NCBI GenBank assembly: GCA_029260015.1
Contig: JAJDEB010000036.1
Location: 248,001 to 312,000, forward strand
Direction: 5' to 3'
Origin: Phycisphaerae bacterium
GTDB taxonomy: Bacteria; Planctomycetota; Phycisphaerae; UBA1845
Length of the DNA stretch: 64,000 bases
This document shows, one piece after another, positions 47,670 through 55,855 of this stretch. The notes under the pieces were generated by a model. That model saw nothing but the letters and a program-made list of their open reading frames with translations. It did not search any database and was not told where the DNA came from. Each line of letters opens with the position of its first letter. Within the stretch, counting starts at the first letter, position 1. The position numbers were made by a program, and so were the translations under genes.

Positions 47670-49361
47670 TTACGGCGTGGTTGCTGCGGACTTGATCGCG
47701 GTTCGGATTTCGCCGAGAAGCTGCTCGACTTTAAACGGTTTGAACAAGACGGCTGCCAACCCTTCCCGCCGCGCTCGCACGATGGAGTGATTCGGATCGT
47801 ATCCGAAACCTGTCATTAGAATGACGGGGCAGTTGGCGTTGCATTCCTTGGCGGCTGCGAAAACTTCGTACCCGTTGTTGTTGGGCATTTTGATATCGCT
47901 TAATACCAAGTCGAACGCTTTCTCACCGAGCATCTTGATCGCGACGTCGCCATCTCGCGCCGATTGGACATCGCAACCGAATCCCTTCAATACATCGCTC
48001 ACCGTGTCGCGGATGATGTCCTCATCATCGACGACGAGAATCGAACGCCCTTCCAGCACCGGATCATGGCGGACCGATTTGCGCGAACGCCGACGATCAA
48101 TGACGCCCGATTGGCATTCCGTCATGGACTTGATGGCGTCGCGAACCCGCGCACCGTTGTCGCTGATTTCATTGAGTCGCACTCGCAATTCATCGTGACC
48201 GATATAGTCGTCGATCAACGTAGCGACATCCGTCAGCATGTCGTTGAGCGGTCCACTGATTTCTTCCGAGACGTCACCCTGCAGGCGGCCTGTCGTCTTG
48301 TGACGCTCGCTGTCCAGCAGGTTCAGAATGTGAATCGCAATCGCGATGTGGCCAGCAAAGATTTCAGCGAATTGGCGGTCATCTTCGGTGAACGCTGCGA
48401 CCTGATCGCTTTCGACGTTGAAAACGCCGATGACGTTGTCATGAAGCAGCAAAGGCACCGAAAGCGACGACTGCCCGCTTTCGATGCCGGTGATGTAACG
48501 CGAATCTTTCGAGGTATCGCAGCAGAGATAACTCTTCCCGTGGGCCGCGACAAAACCGCAAATTCCGTTTCCGTCGGGCCGGGCGTAAATCGGTATCTCG
48601 TTGACCTTCGATGGCATCCCTGTCGAGAGTACCAATTCCAGCCGGTTGGTTTTCGGATCGAGCAGGTGAACCGTGAAGCTGTCGAAATTCATCAAGTCGT
48701 GCGTGTACTTGATGATCTTTTCTTCCAAGACGTCGAGGCGCCCCTGCGTATCGAGCTTGCCGATTTGATCGACGTCAAGACTCACAAGTTCCTTGGCCGC
48801 TTTGTTGATCGCATCGAGTTTGCGTTGCAATCGCCGCTTCTGTGTTGCATCCCAAACGACGGCGGACACCTGGATGATGTTGTGGGCTTTATCCGTCACT
48901 GGTGTCACGTGGACTTCAAACGTCAGCCCGTCTTCCTCGACAGTAAAGTGGCGCCCGCGCATGTGAGACGGTAAATCGAATTCACCCTCGGTCGCCCAGG
49001 AAATCGCATCGCGACAAAGCTCACCGACGCGCTTCTGAATCGCATCGGGAAACTTGAGCATCTTCGGGCTGGCCCAAACGAATTCTCCGTTGTTATCGAC
49101 AACGCACACACCTTGCGACGCTTGCTCTAAAACGGAATCGGATGCGTGAATACTTTGATGGAGTTGAAACGTGTTGAGCGCTGAGGGTGTGACGAGCACC
49201 ACATCGATCGGTGTTCGTTCCTGAATGAACTCGGCTTCCTGAATCGATGACGCGGTTTGTACAACAACACGATCGCCAAGTTCCTCAAGCATGGACCCGG
49301 CATGTTCGAGCGCTTGTCCGACAACAAGGACGTTGAGTTGTGTCGTGGTACTGTCCTGCAT
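47670..49361 (-). CDS. PAS-GAF-response regulator protein (no kinase)
   Basis: The 563-residue cytoplasmic protein has an N-terminal receiver-like stretch (about 8-75), a PAS domain (about 77-180: GVCVVDNNGEFVWASPKML), a coiled linker, a GAF domain (about 210-365: ICGFVAAHGKSYLCCDTSKD), a helical pair (about 367-420) and a C-terminal receiver domain (about 440-555) with DDED, phospho-acceptor Asp in LVLSDIKMP and Lys in FKPF. The helical pair resembles a histidine-kinase dimerisation region but shows no phospho-acceptor His and there is no ATPase domain. It is therefore an orphan signal-integrating regulator with no obvious output domain. ATG 49361 is preferred over 49406. Confidence 0.82.
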   Translation of the reverse strand: MQDSTTTQLNVLVVGQALEHAGSMLEELGDRVVVQTASSIQEAEFIQERTPIDVVLVTPSALNTFQLHQSIHASDSVLEQASQGVCVVDNNGEFVWASPKMLKFPDAIQKRVGELCRDAISWATEGEFDLPSHMRGRHFTVEEDGLTFEVHVTPVTDKAHNIIQVSAVVWDATQKRRLQRKLDAINKAAKELVSLDVDQIGKLDTQGRLDVLEEKIIKYTHDLMNFDSFTVHLLDPKTNRLELVLSTGMPSKVNEIPIYARPDGNGICGFVAAHGKSYLCCDTSKDSRYITGIESGQSSLSVPLLLHDNVIGVFNVESDQVAAFTEDDRQFAEIFAGHIAIAIHILNLLDSERHKTTGRLQGDVSEEISGPLNDMLTDVATLIDDYIGHDELRVRLNEISDNGARVRDAIKSMTECQSGVIDRRRSRKSVRHDPVLEGRSILVVDDEDIIRDTVSDVLKGFGCDVQSARDGDVAIKMLGEKAFDLVLSDIKMPNNNGYEVFAAAKECNANCPVILMTGFGYDPNHSIVRARREGLAAVLFKPFKVEQLLGEIRTAIKSAATTP

Positions 49362-49681
49362 CAATGAATCTCTCAACTTCACCAGATGCGCGTTTGCGCA
49401 ATTCACGTGGTTCGTTTCTCGAGAGCAATCGGGCGAATCATCTGGTCAACTGGGTAACTCGTCTGGCTGCCCTTCCGCCTCTATTGTAGGCATGGAACTG
49501 TGGGTTGGACCACCCCGAGTCGCCATCCGCTTCACTACCTGACTCCACACCGTTCTCTACTTGACCAATGTATCCAGTCGAAGATCGACAACGCAAGGCC
49601 TAACTCATCACTGAATTCTGAAATTGAATTGTGCGGACAGACAAGGTGCTTCGCGCTGCGGACTGTGGCAACTAAGGCAAA
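49362..49681. other. Gene-free stretch upstream of PAS-GAF-REC gene
   Basis: About 320 bases between the plsY stop and the regulator start. Minor open frames on both strands lack ribosome sites and recognisable products. GAGAG lies upstream of the regulator ATG. I see no terminator, repeat or structured element. Confidence 0.4.
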
Positions 49682-50371
49682 TCAGGGCGAATTCGTGTCG
49701 CGTTCGTGTCCGCCGATGCGCGATTCGCTGCCGTCACGGAGGCGCGCAATATTCGCCCGGTGCCGATAAAGTACCAGCCCCGCAATCAGAATCGCAAATA
49801 CGATCATCGGCGCGTGGCCCACCACCACATTAAAACCGTGCCAAAACATACAAAGCGTTACAAAGATCGGCAGGCTGATCGCCGCGAAAATCGACGCTAG
49901 TGAAACAGTGCGCGTGAACCACAACACCACCGCCCATACGAAGAACGCCAGAACGCCAGCCAACGACATGTACGGATAGATGCCGAGAATCACACCAAGC
50001 GAAGTGGCTACACCTTTTCCCCCATTAAATCGCAAATAGACCGGAAAGCTGTGACCCAGCACGCAACACATGCCCCCGACCAGCCAAGCGGTCTGACCGG
50101 ACAAGCTTGACGAATCAAATGATGCCGCTTGTGAGGGAATCCAGAAACCCACCGCCAGCGTGGGGAGAAGTCCCTTCAAAACATCGAATGCAAAAACGAT
50201 ACCAGCCCAGCTTCGGCCCATCACCCTACCGACATTGGTCGCACCTGTGTTACCGCTGCCGTGCTTGCGAATGTCGATGCCGCGAGTCAAACCGGCTAGG
50301 TATCCGAACGGAATTCCGCCGATCAAATAGCAACCGACGCAAAGCAAGATGACCAATGTTGAAAACGACAT
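49682..50371 (-). CDS. plsY: Glycerol-3-phosphate acyltransferase PlsY
   Basis: The 229-residue inner-membrane protein has the PlsY motifs: GIPFGYLAGLTRGIDIRKHGSGNTGATNVGR near the N-terminus (acyl-phosphate and G3P site) and FNGGKGVATSLGV (near 115), with about five to six membrane helices. It transfers the acyl group from acyl-phosphate to glycerol-3-phosphate at the first step of phospholipid synthesis. Its ATG overlaps the stop of the GT4 gene by one base (TGATG). The tail is hydrophilic and basic. Confidence 0.95.
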   Translation of the reverse strand: MSFSTLVILLCVGCYLIGGIPFGYLAGLTRGIDIRKHGSGNTGATNVGRVMGRSWAGIVFAFDVLKGLLPTLAVGFWIPSQAASFDSSSLSGQTAWLVGGMCCVLGHSFPVYLRFNGGKGVATSLGVILGIYPYMSLAGVLAFFVWAVVLWFTRTVSLASIFAAISLPIFVTLCMFWHGFNVVVGHAPMIVFAILIAGLVLYRHRANIARLRDGSESRIGGHERDTNSP

Positions 50372-51534
50372 CAGCGGGTCCGGGCGTTTAACAACTGTTC
50401 GTACAAACGGATGACTTCTTCGGCGTGCTCGCGCATCGTAAAACCAGTTACACTTTCGGGACGCGTTCTGGGCATCGCGCCGGAGGCGACGGCTTCGATC
50501 GTTTGCAGCACCGCCGATGCGAGCGCGGCAACATCTTCTGACGCTTCAATCACATATCCGTTTACGCCATCTTGGATGACTTCAGCGGCGCCGTCATAAC
50601 GCGTCGTGATCGCAGGTAAACCAACCGACCGTGCTTCGAGAACAACGCGGCTGCACGGATCGTAGAACGTGGGATGCACCAAGACGTCGGCTGCATGATA
50701 GTACGCCGAAATGTCATCCGTATGGCCGGCAAACGTCACGCAATCCAAAACGCCAAGTCGTTTTGCCAATCGCATCCACGGACCGGGCTTGCCATTGCCC
50801 ACGATGATAGAATGAACCGTTTGGCCCGAGTTCTTAAGCCTCGTAAGCGCCCGCAACCAAGTGTCGAGCCCCTTGAGGCGCAGGTTGTTGGCGGCCATCA
50901 GAATTAGAAATTGAGAATCGGATATGCCGTGTTTCCCGCGAATCGTCTCGCGTTTCGTCCGTCGCATCGCCTCGTCAAACTCAAGCGGATCGACGCCATT
51001 GAAGATTTTGGTGATGCGTTCGCCGGGCACGCCGTAATGTTCTTTGACCTGGCGAATCACATAGTCCGAAAGAGCGATGACTTGCGGTCCGTCCGAGCGC
51101 TGCAACATTCGTCTTTCAAGATTCGCCAGTTGCCGGTGCTTGACGTTAAACCCAAGCAGCATTCTCTTAAACCACCGCCCAAAAACGTTTCGTCGGGTGG
51201 CAATGTTGCGCAATTGTGTTTCACGATAAGTCCCACCGCGCGGTTGATAGATGTCGGCAACCATGGACGGAACGAGCGCATGAACGATGTCTGCATTCAA
51301 TTCAACCGCCACGCGGTCGGCTTCCCTGCAAAACGCTGCGGTGGCGGTCGCCTTCGTTGGCGATGCGATGCTGACCGTTCTGATCGGGCATGGCACGATC
51401 GACGAACCGCTGCTTCGTGTGATGACATCGACTTCAACCCCCAAATCGACAAGATGCTTGACGAACTGAATCGTGGACGTTTCAGCCCCCCCACGCGAGG
51501 CGTCGATCCATTCGACGATCAGCGCGATTTTCAA
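50371..51534 (-). CDS. Glycosyltransferase family 4 protein
   Basis: The 387-residue protein has a GT-B fold: N-terminal MKIALIVEWIDASRGGAETST and a C-terminal GT4 donor-binding part with LLMAANNLRLKGLDTWLRAL, VGNGKPGPW, and HPTFYDPCSRVVLEARSVGLP (E-x7-E region). It would transfer a sugar from a nucleotide donor, probably onto an LPS core or other surface glycan, judging by the LPS kinase and GT9 genes upstream. The ATGA overlap with the LPS kinase shows coupling. No donor or acceptor is assignable. Confidence 0.9.
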   Translation of the reverse strand: MKIALIVEWIDASRGGAETSTIQFVKHLVDLGVEVDVITRSSGSSIVPCPIRTVSIASPTKATATAAFCREADRVAVELNADIVHALVPSMVADIYQPRGGTYRETQLRNIATRRNVFGRWFKRMLLGFNVKHRQLANLERRMLQRSDGPQVIALSDYVIRQVKEHYGVPGERITKIFNGVDPLEFDEAMRRTKRETIRGKHGISDSQFLILMAANNLRLKGLDTWLRALTRLKNSGQTVHSIIVGNGKPGPWMRLAKRLGVLDCVTFAGHTDDISAYYHAADVLVHPTFYDPCSRVVLEARSVGLPAITTRYDGAAEVIQDGVNGYVIEASEDVAALASAVLQTIEAVASGAMPRTRPESVTGFTMREHAEEVIRLYEQLLNARTR

Positions 51535-52376
51535 ACCGCACCGGCCTTTGTGATTCGGGTCATGCGGCGTTGATCGTGCGCGGCGATCTGCGCGCTCTTG
51601 CGGGCGATGGCTTTGATGGTTCGCAGATGACCGCTGCGCCGAAGACTGCGCACCTGGAAATACCGCCGCAGGAATCGCACGCGCTGCCGCAAGCCTGCGA
51701 TGTGACCCGGCACCGAGTAGTCCAACTGCGCGAGATCGCGGTTGCGCCAGCGCTCAATTCGGATTGGTTTGTGCATCACCCGCTGAAGGTCGATCAGGGC
51801 GAGCGCCGGCTGAGTGTCCGAATCGTTGGTCAGAAAAATATGCGATAGATAAAAATCCCGATGGATGAATCCCGCCCCGTGAAACGATCGAGCCAGGTCG
51901 GCGACCGCATCGATTAGCTGCTTCGACGCATTCCGTTCCTGCCGCATGACCCACTTCTCAAGCGATTCACCCGGTATCTCTGCCAACACCAACGCACTAC
52001 GCGACCTGTCCGCACCCATCGATTCCTCAGCGAAGGCAGCCACCTGCGGAACAGGAATCCCTTCACGCGAGAGCATGGTGATCCAATCACGCTCCACCCG
52101 TGCGGGACTCGTCTTGCCTTTTCCCGGAAGCATCGAAGTCAGTAGACGCCTCGGCGTATTGCGATGAAACCGTTTGATATAAAAACGCTGCGTACCACCT
52201 TGGCCATCCTTCAGATCGACAGCCACCCGCTCGCGCCAAGATGGCAGCGTAGCTTTGTGCAATTTCGTACCGGCGATCTCGAACAGATCGTTGATCGACG
52301 CGATACCATTCTGGGCGAATTGCGCCGCGTACTTAGCGTCGATCCAAAATTCTGATTGGGATTTGTCGGGGTTCAC
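51531..52376 (-). CDS. LPS core kinase-like protein (InaA/WaaP family)
   Basis: The 281-residue protein has a kinase-like fold: RFYIKRF (Lys, near 65), ERDWITML (near 97), FIHRDFYLSHIFL (catalytic loop HRD, near 170) and LIDLQRV (DFG-equivalent Asp, near 195). This is the Kdo/heptose LPS kinase group (InaA, KdkA, WaaP). I use the GTG at 52376 because the open frame upstream to 52433 is largely encoded by a REP element (WWARPTL-type residues) and cannot be a natural N-terminus. The ribosome site is weak, so the start is uncertain. Confidence 0.82.
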   Translation of the reverse strand: MNPDKSQSEFWIDAKYAAQFAQNGIASINDLFEIAGTKLHKATLPSWRERVAVDLKDGQGGTQRFYIKRFHRNTPRRLLTSMLPGKGKTSPARVERDWITMLSREGIPVPQVAAFAEESMGADRSRSALVLAEIPGESLEKWVMRQERNASKQLIDAVADLARSFHGAGFIHRDFYLSHIFLTNDSDTQPALALIDLQRVMHKPIRIERWRNRDLAQLDYSVPGHIAGLRQRVRFLRRYFQVRSLRRSGHLRTIKAIARKSAQIAAHDQRRMTRITKAGAV

Positions 52377-52396
52377 GGGCAGATGGCATCTCAGAC

Positions 52397-52460
52397 GTAG
52401 GGTGGGCCGTGCCCACCACCGTTCGTATGTCAACTACATGGTGGGCACGGCCCACCCTAC
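52397..52460. repeat. REP/BIME-like inverted repeat (copy 3)
   Basis: Perfect 21-base inverted arms (52397-52417 and 52440-52460) with the same GTAG head and GGTGGGC-CGT-GCCCACC mini-hairpin as copy 2, around a 22-base spacer. It lies between the heptosyltransferase-like gene and the LPS kinase. Confidence 0.9.
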
Positions 52461-52495
52461 GAGATCGCTTGCCGATTGCACTTCTTGAGACATCA

Positions 52496-53581
52496 TTAGC
52501 AATTCGATTCGCGTTGATCCAGCAACTCGGCCGCCGCATCATACACCATTTCGCTGCTCACGCCTGTCATGCATTTGTGATGCCCCAATGGGCAAATTTT
52601 TTTCTGACACGGACCGCAGTCAACCTCGATTCGCACGGATCGCTCATTCGCGTAGTCCGTCTGCGTCCATTCGATATGGGTCGAACCGAAAACGGTCACG
52701 ACATTGCGGCCAAACGCCTTCGCAAAATGACGCGGTCCGGTGTCGTTATTCAGCAGTACATCGCAGCGTTTGATGAGCGCCTTAAGCTGCCCGATGGTTC
52801 CCGGCGGATCGTCAACCAGGTGCGCCTTCGACGTCATCGCGTCACAGACCTTCAACGCAAGTTCGCGCTCGCCCGGTCCAAACGTCACCACAACGCTCGC
52901 CCCGTTCTTACGAACCAAATGGTCAGCCACTTCCCCGTAACGCTCGGGTAGCCAGAGTTTCGACGGGCCAAACGACGCGCCCGGGTTCACGACCACCAGC
53001 GGGTGACTGTCAGCGATGCCCCACTCGCGCAGCCGCGATTCAACAACATCGGCATCGCGCTCATCGACCGCGAGTTCCATCTGCTGCGTCGGTTTCTCGC
53101 AATCGAGCGTCGCGATCAACTCGTTAAAGTAATCAACGGTACTAACCACTTCAAACGTTCGGCCAACGCGACGCGGCGGAATTCGGTCGGTGAGTAACCA
53201 ACCGCGTCCATCACGATCGTAACCGATGCGCCGCCCGATTCGTGCGACCTTCGCCGTCAACGCCGATCGAAAAGAATTTGACAACAGCACCGCCCAATCA
53301 AACCCGCTCGCTCGAAGCGACCGCCCCACCGAAAACGGTTCAAACCATTTGGCGAGCTTTGCAGTTGCTTTGGGCCAGGTGATGATTTCATCCATCCAAG
53401 TCCCTGGTTCAAGCACCGCAACGGTATTGGATTTGGTCAAAAGCGCAATATGTGCATTCGCAAAACGATTGCGCAATGCTCGAAGCGCCGGCGTGGCCAT
53501 CACAACATCACCGACCCAGGTCGGCATGAACACAACAATGCGCTTGGGGTCAACTGGGCTGGTGTTGTGAACCGGTTTCAC
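52496..53581 (-). CDS. Heptosyltransferase-like glycosyltransferase family 9 protein (WaaF-like)
   Basis: The protein has the GT9 opening IVVFMPTWVGDVVMATPALRALR, a SNSFRSAL and GYDRDGRGWLLT region, VVNPGASFGPSKLWLPERYGEV (donor-binding), and the C-terminal NDTGPRHFAKAFGRNVVTVFG. This matches ADP-heptose:LPS heptosyltransferases (WaaF/RfaF). GTG 53581 is my choice since an open frame reaching 53755 would overlap the phosphatase gene by more than 100 bases; an ATG at 53527 begins directly at MPTWVGD. It likely extends the LPS core. Confidence 0.87.
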   Translation of the reverse strand: MKPVHNTSPVDPKRIVVFMPTWVGDVVMATPALRALRNRFANAHIALLTKSNTVAVLEPGTWMDEIITWPKATAKLAKWFEPFSVGRSLRASGFDWAVLLSNSFRSALTAKVARIGRRIGYDRDGRGWLLTDRIPPRRVGRTFEVVSTVDYFNELIATLDCEKPTQQMELAVDERDADVVESRLREWGIADSHPLVVVNPGASFGPSKLWLPERYGEVADHLVRKNGASVVVTFGPGERELALKVCDAMTSKAHLVDDPPGTIGQLKALIKRCDVLLNNDTGPRHFAKAFGRNVVTVFGSTHIEWTQTDYANERSVRIEVDCGPCQKKICPLGHHKCMTGVSSEMVYDAAAELLDQRESNC

Positions 53582-53637
53582 GAAATTGAAAATCCAAGAG
53601 TGACGGGTGCAGAGGGTACGGGCGACGAACGGAGATG

Positions 53638-54522
53638 TCAGGAGCGTTTTTCCGAACAAACAAACGCGGTCAGCGTGACAATTTGCAAGAAGCCAGCCAA
53701 TACAAATCGGGTCAGCGCCGTGACCGTGTCGGAGAAAAACGCCATCATTCCCCATCCGCCGACGATCAGCGCCAGCATTTGCGACAGTGTGCCAGCCAAC
53801 CGCAAGACCGAAAAATCTTCGTGACGCTGCTTGCGCTCATGCCGTCGAAGCGAATCGCGAATGTCGGTCAATAGTGCGACGACATCCTGCTCGCGGACGG
53901 CTTGCTCGGCCATCAACTTGCCCATGTCGACCGCTCTGGGCTGGTCGGTTTCTTCTTCGTAGCCCTTGGGCGGATCATCTTTGTGCTCGACGACGAATTC
54001 CACTGCTTTCTCCAACGAATCAGCGACATAGTCCGGACTGCATTCCCCGTTGCGCTCGCCCAGCAAAATCGTTCGGCAACCCGCACGCTCCCCGGCGATC
54101 ACGTCGCGGGCAGAATCGCCGACCATCCATGACTCGGGCAGCGACAATTCCAATTCCTCTGCAGCCACCAGCAACATGCCGGGCTCGGGTTTTCGCAGAT
54201 TGCTCGCCTTGCGATACTTCTTGACCTTCGCTTCCGGGCCATCGAGGTACGGGCAGTAGTAGATTCCGTCGAGTTGAACGCCCTGCTCGTGCAGAAGTTC
54301 TTCCATCCGTTCGTGAACGTCGGCCAACTGCTCTTCGGTGAACATGCCTCGCGCGACACCGGATTGATTCGTGACCACGGCGACAGCGAACCCTTCTTCG
54401 CGAAGTCGCCGGATGCTGTCAGCCGCTCCGGGTAGAAGCGTCACCATATCGGGATCGTCAATGTATCCCGGATCGGCAATGATCGTATTATCCCGGTCCA
54501 AAAGGACTCCGCGAAGCGCCAT
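53638..54522 (-). CDS. HAD-superfamily phosphatase, GmhB-like, with C-terminal membrane segments
   Basis: The N-terminal 180 residues form a HAD-IIIA phosphatase: LLDRDNTII (motif I), VVTNQSGVARG (motif II), RKPEPGMLL and WMVGDSARDVIAG (motifs III/IV), as in heptose-bisphosphate phosphatase GmhB. The zinc site of GmhB (C-x-H with a later C-x-C) is mostly lost: CPY is kept but the region reads KASNLRKPEPG. A helical segment and two hydrophobic stretches near the C-terminus (LAGTLSQMLALIVGGWGMMAF and TRFVLAGFLQIVTLTAFVC) suggest membrane anchoring, not known in GmhB. Position next to a heptosyltransferase-like gene supports the LPS-heptose link. Confidence 0.8.
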   Translation of the reverse strand: MALRGVLLDRDNTIIADPGYIDDPDMVTLLPGAADSIRRLREEGFAVAVVTNQSGVARGMFTEEQLADVHERMEELLHEQGVQLDGIYYCPYLDGPEAKVKKYRKASNLRKPEPGMLLVAAEELELSLPESWMVGDSARDVIAGERAGCRTILLGERNGECSPDYVADSLEKAVEFVVEHKDDPPKGYEEETDQPRAVDMGKLMAEQAVREQDVVALLTDIRDSLRRHERKQRHEDFSVLRLAGTLSQMLALIVGGWGMMAFFSDTVTALTRFVLAGFLQIVTLTAFVCSEKRS

Positions 54523-54611
54523 GATTTATTTCGAGTTCCGCCTTACCAGCAAAAATGAAGAGGCTGATGCCGCTTCCATTAAAGTTGTTGAAATTAGGCG
54601 CTATGCTCCGT

Positions 54612-54676
54612 GTAGGGTGGGCCGTGCCCACCAAGGAACCCTAAACGCTAAGGCTGGTGGGCACGGCCCACCCTAC
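54612..54676. repeat. REP/BIME-like inverted repeat (copy 4)
   Basis: Perfect 21-base inverted arms (54612-54632 and 54656-54676), GTAG-headed GGTGGGC-CGT-GCCCACC mini-hairpins, around a 23-base spacer. It lies between the phosphatase gene start and the next minus-strand gene. Confidence 0.9.
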
Positions 54677-54764
54677 TCATCCCGAAACGCAACGACGTTT
54701 TTGGGAATGGCACTGGATATTACTGCAATCGGCCAACCACCAGTGATTCCTGCACTGGCATCGC

Positions 54765-55781
54765 TCAAACCGCCAGTGCTTCAATGACCGCATGACGAAA
54801 CAGCGGCAGCAGAATCTCATGATGACCGACCACCTGATGACCGTGACCCGCCAACACCGGACGGCGAATCACGTTCTCCGTCGTGCGGTAATGCCGCTGC
54901 ATGTCGAAGTTGGCCGTCACCATGGCATCAAGATCAGCCCCCAAGTTTCGAGCGACCGATACCGCTTTTAGAAACACTTCCGGCAAGATGACGGCTGACC
55001 CGACATTAAGCCAGACGCCACCGGCCCCATACTTTTCTCCGGCGTCCTGCCCAACTTTTCCACCCGCGCCAACGGTAGAGGGCATCGCACCAAGCTGGCC
55101 AACAATGTTACATAGCAGGCGGAAATCCAGCAACGAAGCCGCCCCAAGCTTGCCCGCATCGAGGTTCCCGGCCATGTGAATCGTGTCGGTACCGAGGGCG
55201 ACATGCACGGTCACCGGAATCCCCAAGCGACCCGCCGCCGCCAAAATACTGCTGTTACTGTGCGGGGCTTTTTGACGCACCAGTTTGCTTGCAATCGCCT
55301 GCCCCAGTCCAACGTTGGCCTTCGCTGCTTCATCGCAAACCTCGGCGAAGAACGACATGGTTTCTTCAACCATGCCAAACGAGCCATCACGGATGGTGTC
55401 AGCCACCTCTTCACTCGTTTGACCGAGGGTGGCGAGTTCCACATCGTGGATCGCGGTTGCACCATTGAATGCCAATGCGTTGACGATGCCGCGTTCCATC
55501 AAGTCGATAATGAATGGTGCGCAGCCGACCTTAACCACATGGGCACCCATCGCAATGACGACCGGTCGATTGTTCTTGCGGGCTTCGGCGACGGCGGCGA
55601 CAATTTTTCGAAACGACTGCGCCCCGAGATAATCGGGCATGGACTCAATCAGCGACATCGCCGACGCGCCGACGTCGGTAAGTTTCCCGGCTCGGTTGAG
55701 ATCGACCTTGTGCTCACGGTTCGCAATCGAGTAAGTGCGAAGCTTGCGAAGATCCATCGGTTGGAAATCGAAATTACTCAT
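54765..55781 (-). CDS. Conserved protein of unknown function, possibly NAD-binding (deoxyhypusine-synthase-like?)
   Basis: The 338-residue protein begins MSNFDFQPMDLRKLRTY. Striking segments are VVIAMGAHVVKVGCAPFIIDLMERG, ALAFNGATAIHDVELATLGQTSEE and PVTVHVALGTDTIH, with an alternating strand-helix pattern and Gly-rich GAGGKVGQDAGEKYGAGG. The alpha/beta character recalls deoxyhypusine-synthase-like NAD-binding proteins, but I cannot confirm this. It stands between lpxK and an LPS block, and could be an enzyme. No signal or membrane segment is visible. The ATG is the first good start, close behind the hairpin at 55809. Confidence 0.7.
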   Translation of the reverse strand: MSNFDFQPMDLRKLRTYSIANREHKVDLNRAGKLTDVGASAMSLIESMPDYLGAQSFRKIVAAVAEARKNNRPVVIAMGAHVVKVGCAPFIIDLMERGIVNALAFNGATAIHDVELATLGQTSEEVADTIRDGSFGMVEETMSFFAEVCDEAAKANVGLGQAIASKLVRQKAPHSNSSILAAAGRLGIPVTVHVALGTDTIHMAGNLDAGKLGAASLLDFRLLCNIVGQLGAMPSTVGAGGKVGQDAGEKYGAGGVWLNVGSAVILPEVFLKAVSVARNLGADLDAMVTANFDMQRHYRTTENVIRRPVLAGHGHQVVGHHEILLPLFRHAVIEALAV

Positions 55782-55808
55782 AAACCAAGATGCCTTCTAT
55801 TACGTTGT

Positions 55809-55837
55809 CGTGCCACTGCTCTGTGAGCAGTGGCACG
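55809..55837. repeat. Perfect 13-bp hairpin, possible repeat element
   Basis: CGTGCCACTGCTC (55809-55821) is followed by TGT and its exact complement (55825-55837). No T-run follows on either strand, so it is not a standard terminator. It lies between lpxK and the gene downstream, within their shared transcript. The TGT loop and size resemble the arm hairpins of the REP-like copies but the sequence differs. Confidence 0.6.
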
Positions 55838-55855
55838 CCTTAAAATGATCGTCCC

